From contig CM036756.1 in assembly GCA_020796225.1 (NCBI GenBank), positions 48,960,363-49,024,362 of the forward strand: a stretch of DNA of 64,000 bases, given 5' to 3'. Shown piece after piece: positions 20,652 to 31,749 of this stretch (within the stretch, counting starts at the first letter, position 1; each line of letters begins with the position of its first letter). This DNA is from Arion vulgaris (Eukaryota > Mollusca > Gastropoda > Stylommatophora > Arionidae). The notes under the pieces were generated by a model. It did no database searches, was not told the DNA's origin, and saw only the letters and a program-made list of their open reading frames with translations. A program made the translations under genes and the position numbers.

Positions 20652-20980
20652 TTGGGGGTATCTGTGGCTGAGTAGTTAATCCCTTTTCCTTGTGAGCCGA
20701 AGGTCGTGGGTTCGAGTCCGGACTGTGCCGTTCTGTTCACGAGTGCAATTTTTCCAGAGACCCCTAGGATTGTTGCTAGAGCTATGGAGTTCGTGCTTTG
20801 TCCAATACTCTCGGCCGGTGGCGTGCAATTTCTGCGGAGAGGGACCGAGCAGTATGGGGTAAAACCCCAAAACATGGGGTAATGAAGTCAATCCATCGGC
20901 TTTAAAACCCTTTAAAACCCTTTAAAACCCTTTAAAACCCTTTAAAACCCTTTAAAACCCTTTAAAACCCTTTAAAACCC
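20652..20980 (+). mobile_element. tRNA-derived SINE, family 1, with TSD (copy 1a)
   Basis: The head carries an A-box-like tgtggctgagtagtt and a B-box gggttcgagtcc at tRNA spacing. A body of about 170 bp follows, then eight perfect tttaaaaccc units (20901-20980). The 12-bp sequence cagttactcagt flanks it at 20640-20651 and 20980-20991. This is a complete SINE with internal RNA polymerase III promoter. Its perfect TSD and tail indicate a recent insertion. Confidence 0.93.
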
Positions 20981-20991
20981 AGTTACTCAGT

Positions 20992-21775
20992 AATAAGAAT
21001 GTGGGTTAATATTTATGCAAGGCGTCTTTTAAAAAAATTCTGTGGTTGCAATTTATTAAAAAACCCAACAACCTGCAAACTGGGTAACGAAAGTTAGGCC
21101 AAGCAAATGAATTCATCAGATCTAGTCACCAACTAACTAGCACAAGACAATTATTTATTTATTTTACTTGTTAATACTAACTAATACTCGTTAATACTGA
21201 ACGTACTATACAAATATATTCATCAAACCACTGGTTGACAGAACCAAGACTTTTACTCTATGATTCCTCTAATACAGCAAGGTTTTGTGGTATATATGAC
21301 AACATAATATCAACATATATATGTGAATGAAACTTAATTGTGAATTCATATGTTTTATATTAATGAAATAAGGAGATCTCCCTCAAAAAAACATATCCTT
21401 CCAGACGTAGGATAACTAGCACAATTTTTTCTCGTTCAAATTGCTATACTTTTATTTACTGGTTTATACGACGAGTATAGCCAAATATTACGTCACTTTC
21501 CGATTAAGATTAGAGTATTGAGGTCAATATAAGTCCGCAGGATTTGTAACCTGCTGTAATAAGTTTAATCATCTCGATAACCCCTTGATCAAACAAGCAG
21601 AAGGAGAACATATGGCGCAGCAGGCCCAGTTATTGATTTTAATCAGATGGTCTATTCAAGAACTGTGATTTTGTTTTATCGGTCAACGGTTAGGTTTCCG
21701 TGAACAGTAATTACATTGTCTGACTTTCATTGTAGAGGCATTATAGAGACAGTGAGCAGAAATTACTGAATAGAA
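20992..21775. other. No gene recognised
   Basis: AT-rich sequence without long frames or named repeats. Confidence 0.4.
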
Positions 21776-21779
21776 ATAA

Positions 21780-22205
21780 ATACCGAAAAAAGTAAGATAC
21801 TGGTGAATAGGAGCAACAACCACGAGCACACCAATATCTGGCTAAACTGACAAAAGCTGGAGGAAGTGGAAACCTTTAAATACCTCGGGTTTTACATATG
21901 CATCGATGGTAACTCTGGTAAGGAGATAAATTCAAGACTTGAGATGGCTTCAGCCGCTATGTCTTGGCTAAGTACTATGGCAAACATCAATATCTACAGA
22001 TCGCTGGTGCTATCCATTCTTTTATACGGTTGTGAGAGCTGGACACTCAATGCATAACTGGAACGAAGAATACAGGCTTTCGAATATAAGTGTTACAGAC
22101 GGGTACTACGTATTAGTTACATAGAACATAAGACGAATATTTATGTAAGAGACCAAATAAACAACCTTGCAGGTCGACAAGTACCACTCTTGACAAGATT
22201 TATAT
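21780..22205 (+). mobile_element. RTE-type LINE, family E, post-RT fragment
   Basis: Encodes METFKYLGFYICIDGNSGKE, LVLSILLYGCESWTLNA and, after a stop, ERRIQAFEYKCYRRVLRISY and NNLAGRQVPLL. This is the YLG to GCESWT to CYRRVLRIS succession of RTE-type LINEs. It differs from family A in detail (LERRIQAFE). The RT catalytic loop is absent. Confidence 0.75.
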
Positions 22206-22304
22206 GATAAAGTTAAGAAAGAAATAGACGTTTAGAAAAATGTATATGGACACTTCAGTGATTTCTGTGACGAAGTTTTCTTTCTGAAGGTCTTAAGATC
22301 AAAT

Positions 22305-22445
22305 CCAGACCTCATGATTCGCTTCAGGGGTGCAGTTTTTCAAAAGATCTCTAGGATTGTTCCAGGAGCTACGGAGTCCGTGTGTTGTGTAGTACTCTCC
22401 ATAAGTGACGTGTCCTTTCTGCAAAGAGGATTTGATCAACATGTT
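22305..22445 (+). mobile_element. tRNA-derived SINE, family 1, decayed copy (1b)
   Basis: Matches the SINE body at 20690-20850: ctaggattgtt, gagctacggagt, gtactctcc and tttctgc-aagag align in order. The A and B boxes are degraded (aagatcaaatccagac) and the decamer tail is lost. It is much older than copy 1a. Confidence 0.7.
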
Positions 22446-23020
22446 AATGTATGATCCTTGAGCTTGATGTCTGTTGTCGAGACTTTTTAATTGGAGGTAC
22501 TCATTTTGTCCATTTCAATTCTAAAACTTCTTCTGTTTGTAATATTCTTATGTTTTATTTTCAATAACGTAAAACGATTTTTTTTTAAATACGGCGCCAA
22601 ATATTTATTTTGCCTGTTGTACTATTGTTGCCAACGTTTGTTTACAGTATGTTAGGCCTACCACCGTGAATGTTTTGTTTTTACTGTATCAATATTTTCA
22701 TTCTCTTATGGCGCCTACATTATTCAAATTGTCCTCATGGGGATTGTTATCTCTCATCTTGACAAACACTGCTCTAGAGAGGATTTTTAAAAAAAACAAC
22801 AGCAAAGTTCCGTGTAATATTTGTTTGCGGATAAGTGTCGAGTGGTTAAAATGAGAAAATGCAACATCGTTAAAGAAATAATGTGCAATGAATAAAACTA
22901 ACAAATCCAATAAAGAACGTCAGGACTAGTGGGAAAGGTTCCCAAACAAGTTGGTTAGTGAAACATTCCTGAGTATTTTATTAATGGTTATACAAGAAAT
23001 AAAGTAAAATCATCAGTAAT
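22446..23020. other. No gene recognised
   Basis: AT-rich with two overlapping short frames (22666-22910) that have no domain I recognise. Confidence 0.4.
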
Positions 23021-23022
23021 AA

Positions 23023-23265
23023 CAATCTTCTACGAGCGCTCCATATCGACCACTTGTTAACAAATCTGGGCGATTTGTATGTTATCTGAACCTAAGAGCG
23101 ATTATACGTTGTACCAGTTATATACCTACAAGTAGGCCAGCACATCCGATTTCTGCGATGCTTTTTATTTGCTAGGACATTAGCCGCCTCTTACGACATG
23201 CATTTTAGGTCGCAGTGGTACTATTCTGTGCTTTCCTTGCGGATCCCAGGACCACACGGGTGGTA
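23023..23265 (-). mobile_element. SINE-like interspersed repeat, family 2 (copy b)
   Basis: Inverse of the family 2 sequence: on the minus strand it reads cgtgtggtcctggg at the head, then gcatgtcgtaagaggcggc, gcatcgcagaaatcggatg and gtggtcgatatggagcg at the tail. It is the best preserved middle section of the three copies. Confidence 0.7.
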
Positions 23266-23461
23266 ATAGCTATTAGTTTTCGCTATGCCATCATCCGAGT
23301 TACAGAGACACTGACGCTTTCAGCTGACTAAAAGGGACTAAACACTTGAGCATTGATATTGGTTATATGCCGTAGCTACAAGAGTAACTACTTTCTGTGT
23401 TTATACTTTTTCTTTGTACATATTAGTGAATGTCAGACTTACTGTACGTTGATATATCTAT

Positions 23462-24755
23462 TTGGAAAAACAAAGGCAGAAAGAAGAAATGTAATAACTA
23501 TATGGGAATCTCACTACTAAGTCACATATGAAAAATGTATGCTAAGATCATTGAAAAAGACTAAGACCAACAATTGAAGAACTACTCTCAGAAGCACAGA
23601 TGGGACTCAGACGAAATAAAAGCTGTACCGATGCAATATTCACATTAAGACAACTGACGGAAAGCGCAATAGAACATAACAAGACCTGTAGTGTGGCATT
23701 CATAGATCAGGAAAAGGCCTTCGATAGTCGATAGAAACAAACTATGAGATTGTCTAAGAAAATATAGAATCAGCAAACATCTCATCAAGGTCTGCAAGAG
23801 TTTATACATTTCAAATAAAAGTTACATAAGAACAAAAGCCGGAACATCACAAACATTCACAGTAAACTCAGGAGTTAGACAGAGATGTGTGCTCTCCCAC
23901 TGCTTTTATAACATACATGGACAACATAAGTAGAGAAGTAGGAATAAAGGAAAAAAATAATATTTCAGAACTTTTATTTGCAGATAACCAAGTACTGATT
24001 GCAGAAAACGAAGAATCTCTTCAGAACCATTTGAGCTTAGTTAACATCAAGGGTGAGGAGTACAACATGAAAATAAATATAATAAAGACAGAGACAATGG
24101 CAATAAGTAGACAACCAGAAAGCCTTACAAGAAAACTCCAGAACGTAGACATAAAACAAACAATTGAGGCCAATTACTTAGGAGCAATTTTCACAGCAGA
24201 TGGAAGTATCGATAGCGAAATCAGCAATCGTTGCACAAAAGCTAACCAAGTACTGGGCCAGTTAACACCACTGTTGTCACACAAAGAGATACCGCTAACA
24301 ACTAAAGCAAATCGCATAAGAACGATTTTCTGGCCAACACTATGTTACCAGTGTCAAACATGGCCAATAACAGCAGCTAATGAGCGGAAAATCATAACGA
24401 CAGAGATGAGGTGTCTTAGAAGAGATGCAGGTGTGACAATAAGAGACAAAATTAGAAATGAAGAAATCAGAAGGAAACTGGATGTGAAACCAGTCATGCA
24501 ATTCATAAAAGAACAACATATTAAATGGTTTGGACACCTGAGCAGAATGCCCTGGTATCGCCTACCACAGAGAGCCACACAGAAAAAGTATAGTGAGTAT
24601 AAAGCAAGAGGAAGACCACGCAAAAGATGGAGCGACGGCATCAAGAACAGCCTTACGAACATGAATATCAGCTTACAAAGTGCCTTAAAACAAGCACACA
24701 CAAGATCACTACGTTTCACCCCAACACTTCTATAAAAAAGTAAATGATGGAAGAG
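23462..24755 (+). mobile_element. RTE-type LINE, family F (copy F1)
   Basis: The 5' part (to about 23890) is shredded by frameshifts but shows MGISLLSH, SEAQMG-RRNKSC, IEHNKTC and IDQEKAFDS-like pieces. From 23887 one frame of 282 codons runs to 24735 with a decayed catalytic loop (LLFADNQVLIAENEES; Asn in place of the second Asp). It continues through KTETMAISRQ, NYLGAIFTADGSI, LCYQCQTWPIT and EQHIKWFGHLSRM-P to RGRPRKRWSDGI. The ADN loop means it cannot be an active RT. Confidence 0.88.
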
Positions 24756-24978
24756 AAGAAGAAGAGATATCTAGACTTCATGATCTGTGACAATTTATTG
24801 ATTGAAATGAAAAATCATTGGCTATTAAGACAATGTATTTCAAGTTATCTATAAGTATACCTACTGTTATTCCATTCATCTCTTTTAATGATCTCAAAAT
24901 ATTTGCACTGTGCGGAAAGAACAGATCAGGAGATTAAAGGCATCCTTGCTTAACACCATATCTAATCTCCTACAAAGT

Positions 24979-25136
24979 TATCAGTTATAAGATATCAGAG
25001 AACTCCGGACATGTCCATAGGTGCTCCGATCTCCGCCTCAACAAATTCAGTAGCGTCCAGCGGCTCAACACGCCAGCTCGATGTTGATTGATCAATCTCT
25101 TTGCATATTTGGTATGTCGTTCTTTACGGGCTGTGA
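24979..25136 (-). mobile_element. RNase H-bearing LINE, family B, terminal fragment (copy B2)
   Basis: Nearly the same sequence as 1930-2085: gaactccggacatgtccatag, tgctccgatctccgcctca, cacgccagctcgatgttg. It encodes the C-terminal end of family B on the minus strand (SEHLWTCPE-type). It begins with the same agttatcagttat 3' end as copy B1, so this is the true 3' terminus of the family. Confidence 0.8.
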
Positions 25137-25144
25137 AAAGTTAT

Positions 25145-25920
25145 ATATATGTTTGTCTACTCTTGTAGATGCTGATGTTGCCATATAAATCAATATATAC
25201 ATATATTATAAATAACTCTTATATCTTTGTTGTCAATATTCGCTCTCTAACATTTGAAATAGATTTTGATCAAATCACTTCTTATTGAATGTCTTACTGT
25301 AGTCTATAAAGCATCAATCAACCAATCCATCAATCTATAAAGCACCAGTATAAACTAGTATTCACTTGCAATGCGTTGTCTATCAGTTTTTATTATATAT
25401 TTAGCATTGCTAGTACACTGTCCTTCGACAAACACATACTGTTCTTGTACAAAATTATGTTCTTAATTTGCATATCAATGTTGTCATCATTGTTCTCAGA
25501 AGTGTCATTGCCATGTGGCTCTTGAAACTAATATTGCGGTGTGTTCTCCATTTAACAGCTCTTAGTTTCTGTTGAAAAGCAATACATGTTGATTTCAGCA
25601 AATCGTTCGGAATGTATCTGTTGTCGAAAATGTCATGTATACGTTTTTGTAATCACTTTTATTTCAAGATTTCCTAGAGCTTGTTAGTTCTTTCATTATC
25701 ATGTTATCTGAGACTGGCAATCTTACTCTCTTAATTTCTGGGATAAAATCATCAGCAATGGTTGCAAGTCTTGTTGACCTCTCGTATTTGTCTAGTACAT
25801 GCATTTCTCATTTGGCATAATCATAAACCTCTCCAATGTGGCTAGTCAATTTTCTTTTATACTTTCTTTCCACATTAATATCGAGTTTTTTCCTTTCGAT
25901 TTCCAGGATTCAGTGCGGGT
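25145..25920 (-). mobile_element. RTE-type LINE RT fragment, heavily decayed
   Basis: On the minus strand, in shifting frames, one reads RKYKRKLTSHIGE, a DNRYIPNDLLKSTCIAF-like block, KLRAVKWRTHRNISFKSHM (the LPKK-x-x-A...RTISLMSH region before RT), FIDYSKTFNKK (the FIDY-KAFD block, decayed) and MATSASTRVDK (the NLYWEQTA-RVD block). The order is right for an RTE reverse transcriptase, but stops and frameshifts abound. I found it by translating rather than from any long open frame, so the borders are approximate. Confidence 0.6.
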
Positions 25921-26035
25921 CTATGCTCTTGTCCCCGTTATTTCATTTAATTAACTCTTTTTAATGTTGTTTTTCCGAGTACACTGCACCTCAATTTCAG
26001 AAAATTGTCTTTCTCTTTTATTGGTTCTTGGTTAC

Positions 26036-26450
26036 TGAACCGACGCCATTGCACTCCGGGCAGACCCATAGATGCTCATTCTCCCTCAGCAGATGTCAAA
26101 GGTTATGCGTACTATGGTTTCTGTGACTCGCTGGCTAAACACACTCCTCACTCTACGGCTCAGATATACAGTTCTACTTGTATAACTTCAAGCTCCTTAA
26201 TTAGCTGAATATATTCAATACCGATTTTAATGTCATCACCCAACACGCGGTATCCAAGAGACCGACCAGTATCCCTTGTCCATCTTCAACTCCCCGACGA
26301 TGAATGATGTTGATATATGCCTATCCAATCTCTTATTGCCGTACACATCAGCATGTAGATTCACGTAGGCCTCTAGAAGTTGTAAACCTCTACAGATGGC
26401 ATCCATTCATATCGTAACCTGCCATATTAGACCTTCCAAAACATCGACTG
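26036..26450 (-). mobile_element. RNase H-bearing LINE, family B-related fragment (copy B3)
   Basis: Resembles the copy at 53165-53560 closely: gcactccgggcagac-cata at the 3' end, tcagcagatgtcaaa, gactcgctggctaaacacac, and ccccgacgatgaatg. It covers the C-terminal tail and the end of RNase H, with frameshifts. It forms a subfamily with B5, distinct from B1, B2 and B4. Confidence 0.7.
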
Positions 26451-26811
26451 AGAGTCAGATACTACAACAGCTCCCGGAAAATGAGTCTCAGAGAGCTGTC
26501 AAATTATGTTTTATATTTTATAATTGATACCTTGTCACCAAATACAATGTTGAATTCTCTTGGTTTATATCATTTTGTAATTTGTAATAACTCCAGTGAG
26601 CTCTATCCGGTGCTGCAAAATCTATGCACTGTTGACTGGTCCTTCAAGCTTAGATCAAGCAAAGACAAATATATATCTTACATTATTCTAATTTTATACG
26701 GTCAAGTCAATTAACAAACATCAAATAGTCAAAAACAATCAAATAGTCATTCAACGTAACAATCAAATAGTCATTAAACGATTTTTTTAGCCTAAACTAG
26801 GAGAACCAGTA
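26451..26811. other. No gene recognised; local caaatagtca repeats
   Basis: Near 26720-26775 the motif caaatagtca occurs three to four times with short spacers. The rest has no named feature. Confidence 0.4.
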
Positions 26812-26814
26812 AGA

Positions 26815-28075
26815 TACATATAATCATCAAATAGCTTGTCCTGAGCAGAACTTTGCCACCCCAACAGTCCTCCGGAATTTCTCTCATAGGCCAGATGTCC
26901 TGCCTCTGCAATCGTCATGTTCAAACCATCAGATATATCCTGAATCCATCTTTTCCGTGGTCATCCTCTTCTACTGTATGCCTCCTTCCATGATGGTCTT
27001 CTCCAACCCTTCATTTCTTTTTATGTCCAAAATATTTCAATTCTCTCTTTCGTATTTGTAACATCAGCCAGTTTTCTTTGATTTTAAGTTCTTTCTGGAT
27101 AGATCTAGTTGCTCTCTTCTCTTCTCCAAGATATACGAAGGGCTCTTCTGTAACACTTATATTCAAAAGCACATATATGTTTTTCCACTGCTTTATTAAA
27201 TGTCCATCCTTGACACCCATACGTTGCCACTGAGAATATGCATGCTCTTAGTACTCTGATCTTTGTTTTCTTATCAGTTCCGTTCCATACTGTTTTTAGT
27301 TGTTTAATTTTTATAAAGCCATGTTTGTTCTTCTTTTTAATTTCCTTCATCCCATTTCCATCTGTTGTTAGTAGTAAACCAAGATATTCAAAACTGTTCA
27401 CATTTTTTACTTTCTCTCCGTTGATTAAAATAATTTTTGTCATGTTCGTTTTATCTGTTGTCATTATTTTTGTTTTTGCTACATTGAGATATATATTTTG
27501 TTTTTCGCTTTTATCCTTCACTTCTCCTAATAATTTTTCAATCCCTTTTTGTGATGTTGACAGTAACACTGTATCGTCAGCGTATCGTAGTTCATGTATT
27601 TCTCTTCCTCCGATTATAAAAGGATCGTATTGTTCTTTTCCGCTATCTTCTCTAACATTCCTCATGATGTTTTCTGTATATATGTTAAACAGACAAGGCG
27701 ACAAAATGTAGCCTTGTCTGACTCCCTGCCCCATGTCAAACCAGTCGGATGTATCATCACATGTTCTTACAGCCGCCATTTGATCACTATAAGGTTCTCT
27801 TATGATCCGTATCAGATGTAATGAAAATCCCATTTCTCCCATAATCTTCCACAATTCCTGATGCTCTACACAATCAAATGCCTTTGAGTAGTCAATAAAG
27901 CATGAGTATAGATCTACATTATACTCTCTAGATTTTTCTATGATTGTTTTCATGTTAAATATATAGTCACACGTGTACCTCTGTTATGTCTAACCCAGCC
28001 TGTGGTTATGTTGACATTTTCTTCCATTTTCCTATACAGTCTTCCCACAATAACTTTTCATAAGATTTTACTTAA
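26815..28075 (-). mobile_element. RTE-type LINE, family A, long RT copy (copy 5)
   Basis: A 282-codon minus-strand frame (27953-27105) holds RT motifs in order: CFIDYSKAFDCVEHQELW (catalytic Asp), QGVRQGYILSPCLFNIY, ELRYADDTVLLSTSQKG (intact YADD), KTKIMTTDKTNM, NSFEYLGLLL and ATYGCQGWTFNKAVEK. The FGHKKK region and a degraded C-terminus follow in other frames down to the tail at 26815. It is 5'-truncated near 28075. The core is almost identical to the plus-strand copy at 62.2-63.5 kb, so both are recent. Confidence 0.9.
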
Positions 28076-28253
28076 GAAGATACAAAACACGTAGAAATGG
28101 ATCGATAAAGTGAAGCAGAGCATAGTATCATTCTCGTAATAGCAAGAATATATTTTTATGAGATAGTAATCATCACTGCGCCATATAACACAGGACACAA
28201 GCAGTCATTTTCTGTCAACAACTTTCATAACGTATTTTCGGAAACTATGATAA

Positions 28254-29397
28254 ACATTACATTAGCTAGCGAAGAGTACACTGTAAAGCTATAATAAAGA
28301 TAAACTAGGCTAGCGAAGAGTACATTTGAATGTTATAATAACGATAAACTAGGTTAGTGTAGAGTACATTTGAAAGCTATAATAAAGATAAACTAGGCTA
28401 GCGAAGAGTACATTTGAAAGTTATAATAAAAATAAACTAGGTTAGTGTAGAGTACATTTGAAAGCTATAATACAGATAAACTAGGTTAGTGTAGAGTACA
28501 TTTGAATGTTATAATAACGATAAACTAGGTTAGTGTAGAGTACATTTGAAAGCTATAATAAAGATAAACTAGGCTAGCGAAGAGTACATTTGAAAGTTAT
28601 AATAAAAATAAACTAGGTTAGTGTAGAGTACATTTGAAAGCTATAATACAGATAAACTAGGTTAGTGTAGAGAACATTTGAAAGCTATAATAAAGATAAA
28701 CTAGGCTAGCGAAGAGTACATTTGAAAGTTATAATAAAAATAAACTAGGTTAGTGTAGAGTACATTTGAAAGCTATAATACAGATAAACTAGGTTAGTGT
28801 AGAGAACATTTGAAAGCTATAATACAGATAAACTAGGTTAGTGTAGAGTGCATTTGAAAGCTATAATACAGATAAACTAGGGTAGTGTAGAGAACATTTG
28901 AAAGCTATAATACAGATAAACTAGGTTAGTGTAGAGTGCATTTGAAAGCAATAATACAGATAAACTAGGTTAGTGTAGAGAACATTTGAAAGTTATAATA
29001 AAGATAAACTAGGTTAGTGTAGAGTGCATTTGAAAGCAATAATACAGATAAACTAGGTTAGTGTAGAGAACATTTGAAAGCTATAATACAGATAAACTAG
29101 GTTAGTGTAGAGAACATTTGAAAGCTATAATACAGATAAACTAGGTTAGTGTAGAGTGCATTTGAAAGCTATAATACAGATAAACTAGGTTAGTGTAGAG
29201 AACATTTGAAAGCTATAATACAGATAAACTAGGTTAGTGTAGAGAACATTTGAAAGCAATAATACAGATAAACTAGGTTAGTGTAGAGTGCATTTGAAAG
29301 CTATAATAAAGATAAACTAGGTTAGTGTAGAGGACATTTGAAAGTTATAATAAAGATAAACTAGGTTAGTGTAGAGTACATTTGAAAGTTATAATAC
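28254..29397. repeat. 44-bp minisatellite (about 26 units)
   Basis: Unit roughly aaactaggttagtgtagag + tacatttgaaagctataat + acagat. Variants (gctagcgaagag against gttagtgtagag; acat against gcat) recur in blocks of several units, so the array grew by multi-unit duplication. A looser single unit lies beyond at about 29400-29480. Confidence 0.93.
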
Positions 29398-29476
29398 TTT
29401 TGACTTTTGCTAATGACGAACACATTAAAATCTATAACAGATATCACATTGACTAGTGTCGGGTATATTTGGGAAC

Positions 29477-31140
29477 TATACTATATAATAATAATAATAA
29501 TAATAATTCCTCTCGTAAATAGGGCCTGCGAGTAATTTCTCCATACCGCTCTATCCTTGGCAACTCGCTCAATCTCCTCCATGGAACTGAGACCAATATT
29601 TCCTGCCTCTCTCAGCAAAGTTCGTTTCTGGGTCTCTTTAGGTCGACCTCTCTTTCTTGAGCCCTTTGCATCCCACTTCAATGCCTGCTTTGATATTCGT
29701 TGATCATTTCTCCTCAAGGTGTGCCCAACATATCTCCATCTTCTCTTTCTTATAACAGTTGTTACTAGTGGTTGACAAGACATGTCTCTGATTTAATCAC
29801 TTCTTCTGAATTCGTTCCATTTTATATTCATTATTTTTCGCTGACATCTATTTTCAAATGCATTCAACTTGCTTTCTATATCTTTAGTCATTTTCCAACT
29901 CTCGCTGGCATATGTTAGGACTGATACAACATTTGAATTGAAAATTCGTAATTTAGTTTTAATACTATATAACTTGCAGTTCCATATTTTATTTAGACTT
30001 TTAAAAGCTGATGTTGCTTTGCCAATTCGTATCATAATTTTTTTTTAACATTTCCTGTGCAATCACAATTGCTACCTAAATAGATGAGCTGCTCTGTTAT
30101 TTTTATTTTAGATTCCAGTTTGATATCTGCATTACTTGCCATAGGTGTCTTCATTATATTTGTTTTTTCAAAGCTTATCTGCAGTTCAACTTTTGATACT
30201 ATAGATGACAAGTTGTCTGTTTTTCTTTGCATATCTTGGTTGTTTCTACTTAACAAGGCAATATCATCTGTAAAATCCAAATCATCTAGTTTACTATTTT
30301 CTACCCAATCGATGCCAGTTTCGCCCCTGCAACATTTGTGCATCACCCAGTCAATGGCCACTCCAAACAATAGCGGAAATAGAATACAGCCTTGCTTTAG
30401 TTCGGTTTCAACCATAAACCAGTCGCTGTGTCCACCATCAGTGCGAACTGCACACTGTGAACCATCATAGAGGCTTTTAATAATGTTTATTATTTTGTCT
30501 GGTATTCCATAGCATCTCAGAATATTCCATAGAGAGATTATGTGTAGACTATCAAAGGCTTTTTAAAATCGATGAAATTTAGTATGAGTGGTTGTTGCTT
30601 CTCAATATGTTCCTCCAAAATTAGTCGTAGGGTAATTATTTGGTCTAAGCAGCTTCTCCCAGGTCTAAAACCAGCTTGTTCTTCTCTCAGGGTTGTGTCC
30701 ACTGCTCCTTTGATTCTATTAAGAATGATTTTGCAGAAAGTCTTGGTCATTACTGATAATAGGGTGACCCCTCTCCAGTTGTTGCAATTTTTGAGATCAC
30801 CTTTCTTGGGGATCTTAACAATTATTTCCTTCTTTCATTGATCTGGGACAGTTTCTTCTTCCCATACTTTATTAAATAGTTCTTGCACCTGGCTAATAGT
30901 TGTATCATCGGCCGATTTGAGCATTTCTGCAGTAATGTTGTCATCGCCCGCTGCCTTATTGTTTATCAAGGAATGGATTGCCTCCTTGACATCAGCTACA
31001 CTTATCATTTCTTCGTTAATTGGTAGGGAGCTGTTTCTTGCCTCTTCGTCAAACTTGAGTAGTACTGGTGGATCAGGTCTATTTAATATTTCTTCAAAAT
31101 GTTCTGTCCATCTTTTCTTCTGCTCGGTATCTGATGTTAG
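29477..31140 (-). mobile_element. RTE-type LINE, family G, RT to 3' end
   Basis: Minus strand from 31140: a pre-RT linker, then LREEQAGFRPGRSCLDQIIT and LILNFIDFKK (the FIDF-KAFD block, broken), ELKQGCILFPLLFGVAIDW, DDLDFTDDIALLSRNNQDM (catalytic loop with FTDD), EQLIYLGSNCDCTG, KTKLRIFNSNVVSVLTYASE and finally RKRGRPKETQKRTL. The 3' end is an (AAT)n run at 29486-29508. Frames break at about 30535 and 30040-29790. Its upper edge adjoins an AT microsatellite. Confidence 0.88.
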
Positions 31141-31148
31141 AAACTATA

Positions 31149-31150
<2 letters not shown>

Positions 31151-31211
<61 letters not shown>
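31151..31211. repeat. (AT)n microsatellite
   Basis: About 60 bp of pure AT abutting the truncated 5' edge of the family G LINE. Confidence 0.9.
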
Positions 31212-31212
<1 letters not shown>

Positions 31213-31289
31213 CCTAGATTAGCGTAGACTATATTTAGCAGTTTTAATCAATGTGATCTTTGACAGCGTTTGGTATATTTGGAAGATAA

Positions 31290-31640
31290 GATATATACAA
31301 GATCGTCTTGAAGCCATTATTACACGCCCCCATTGAAACCGTCATCTGAATCGTCCACTGTCTCATCTCCTGAGAACCATGGCCTCCCTTACTGTTCTCT
31401 CCAGTCATGATGAGTTTTAATGTGACCAAAATATTTCAGTTTCGTGGACATAACGAGCCAATGTTACTCGATGTTCAGATCTTTTAAAATGTCTAAATTT
31501 TTACTCTAATATGTCCAGCTGGTTCTCTGAATTGTTCTGTAGCAGTTTGTTTCAAAAGATTCGATTTTGTTCTGTAATTCTTGTCTTGTGGTTCATGATT
31601 CACATCCTTATGTTGTCACACGCAAACATTTGCATGTCTT
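31290..31640 (-). mobile_element. RTE-type LINE 3' fragment, decayed
   Basis: On the minus strand the text contains a YVHETEIFWSH-like block and LERTVREAMVLRR-like sequence. These correspond to the YFGHI-R...LE-TI-EG region of RTE LINEs, with frameshifts. Borders are uncertain. Confidence 0.45.
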
Positions 31641-31749
31641 CAGAAGAAGTAATATTGTTTCTTCAAATTGTGTTTTGTCATAGTTTCTTCATACTAAACA
31701 TCATCTGAATTGTCATGAATAGTCTTCTTCTGACTTGGAAGATGTGATC

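Noticed and set aside
24354..24719. 121-codon minus-strand frame
   Set aside because: Antisense shadow of the family F LINE.
27238..27711. 157-codon plus-strand frame opposite the family A RT
   Set aside because: Complement of the LINE RT on the minus strand; hydrophobic composition is an antisense artefact.
28254..29397. CRISPR-like or regulatory array
   Set aside because: A plain minisatellite of 44-bp contiguous units without variable spacers.
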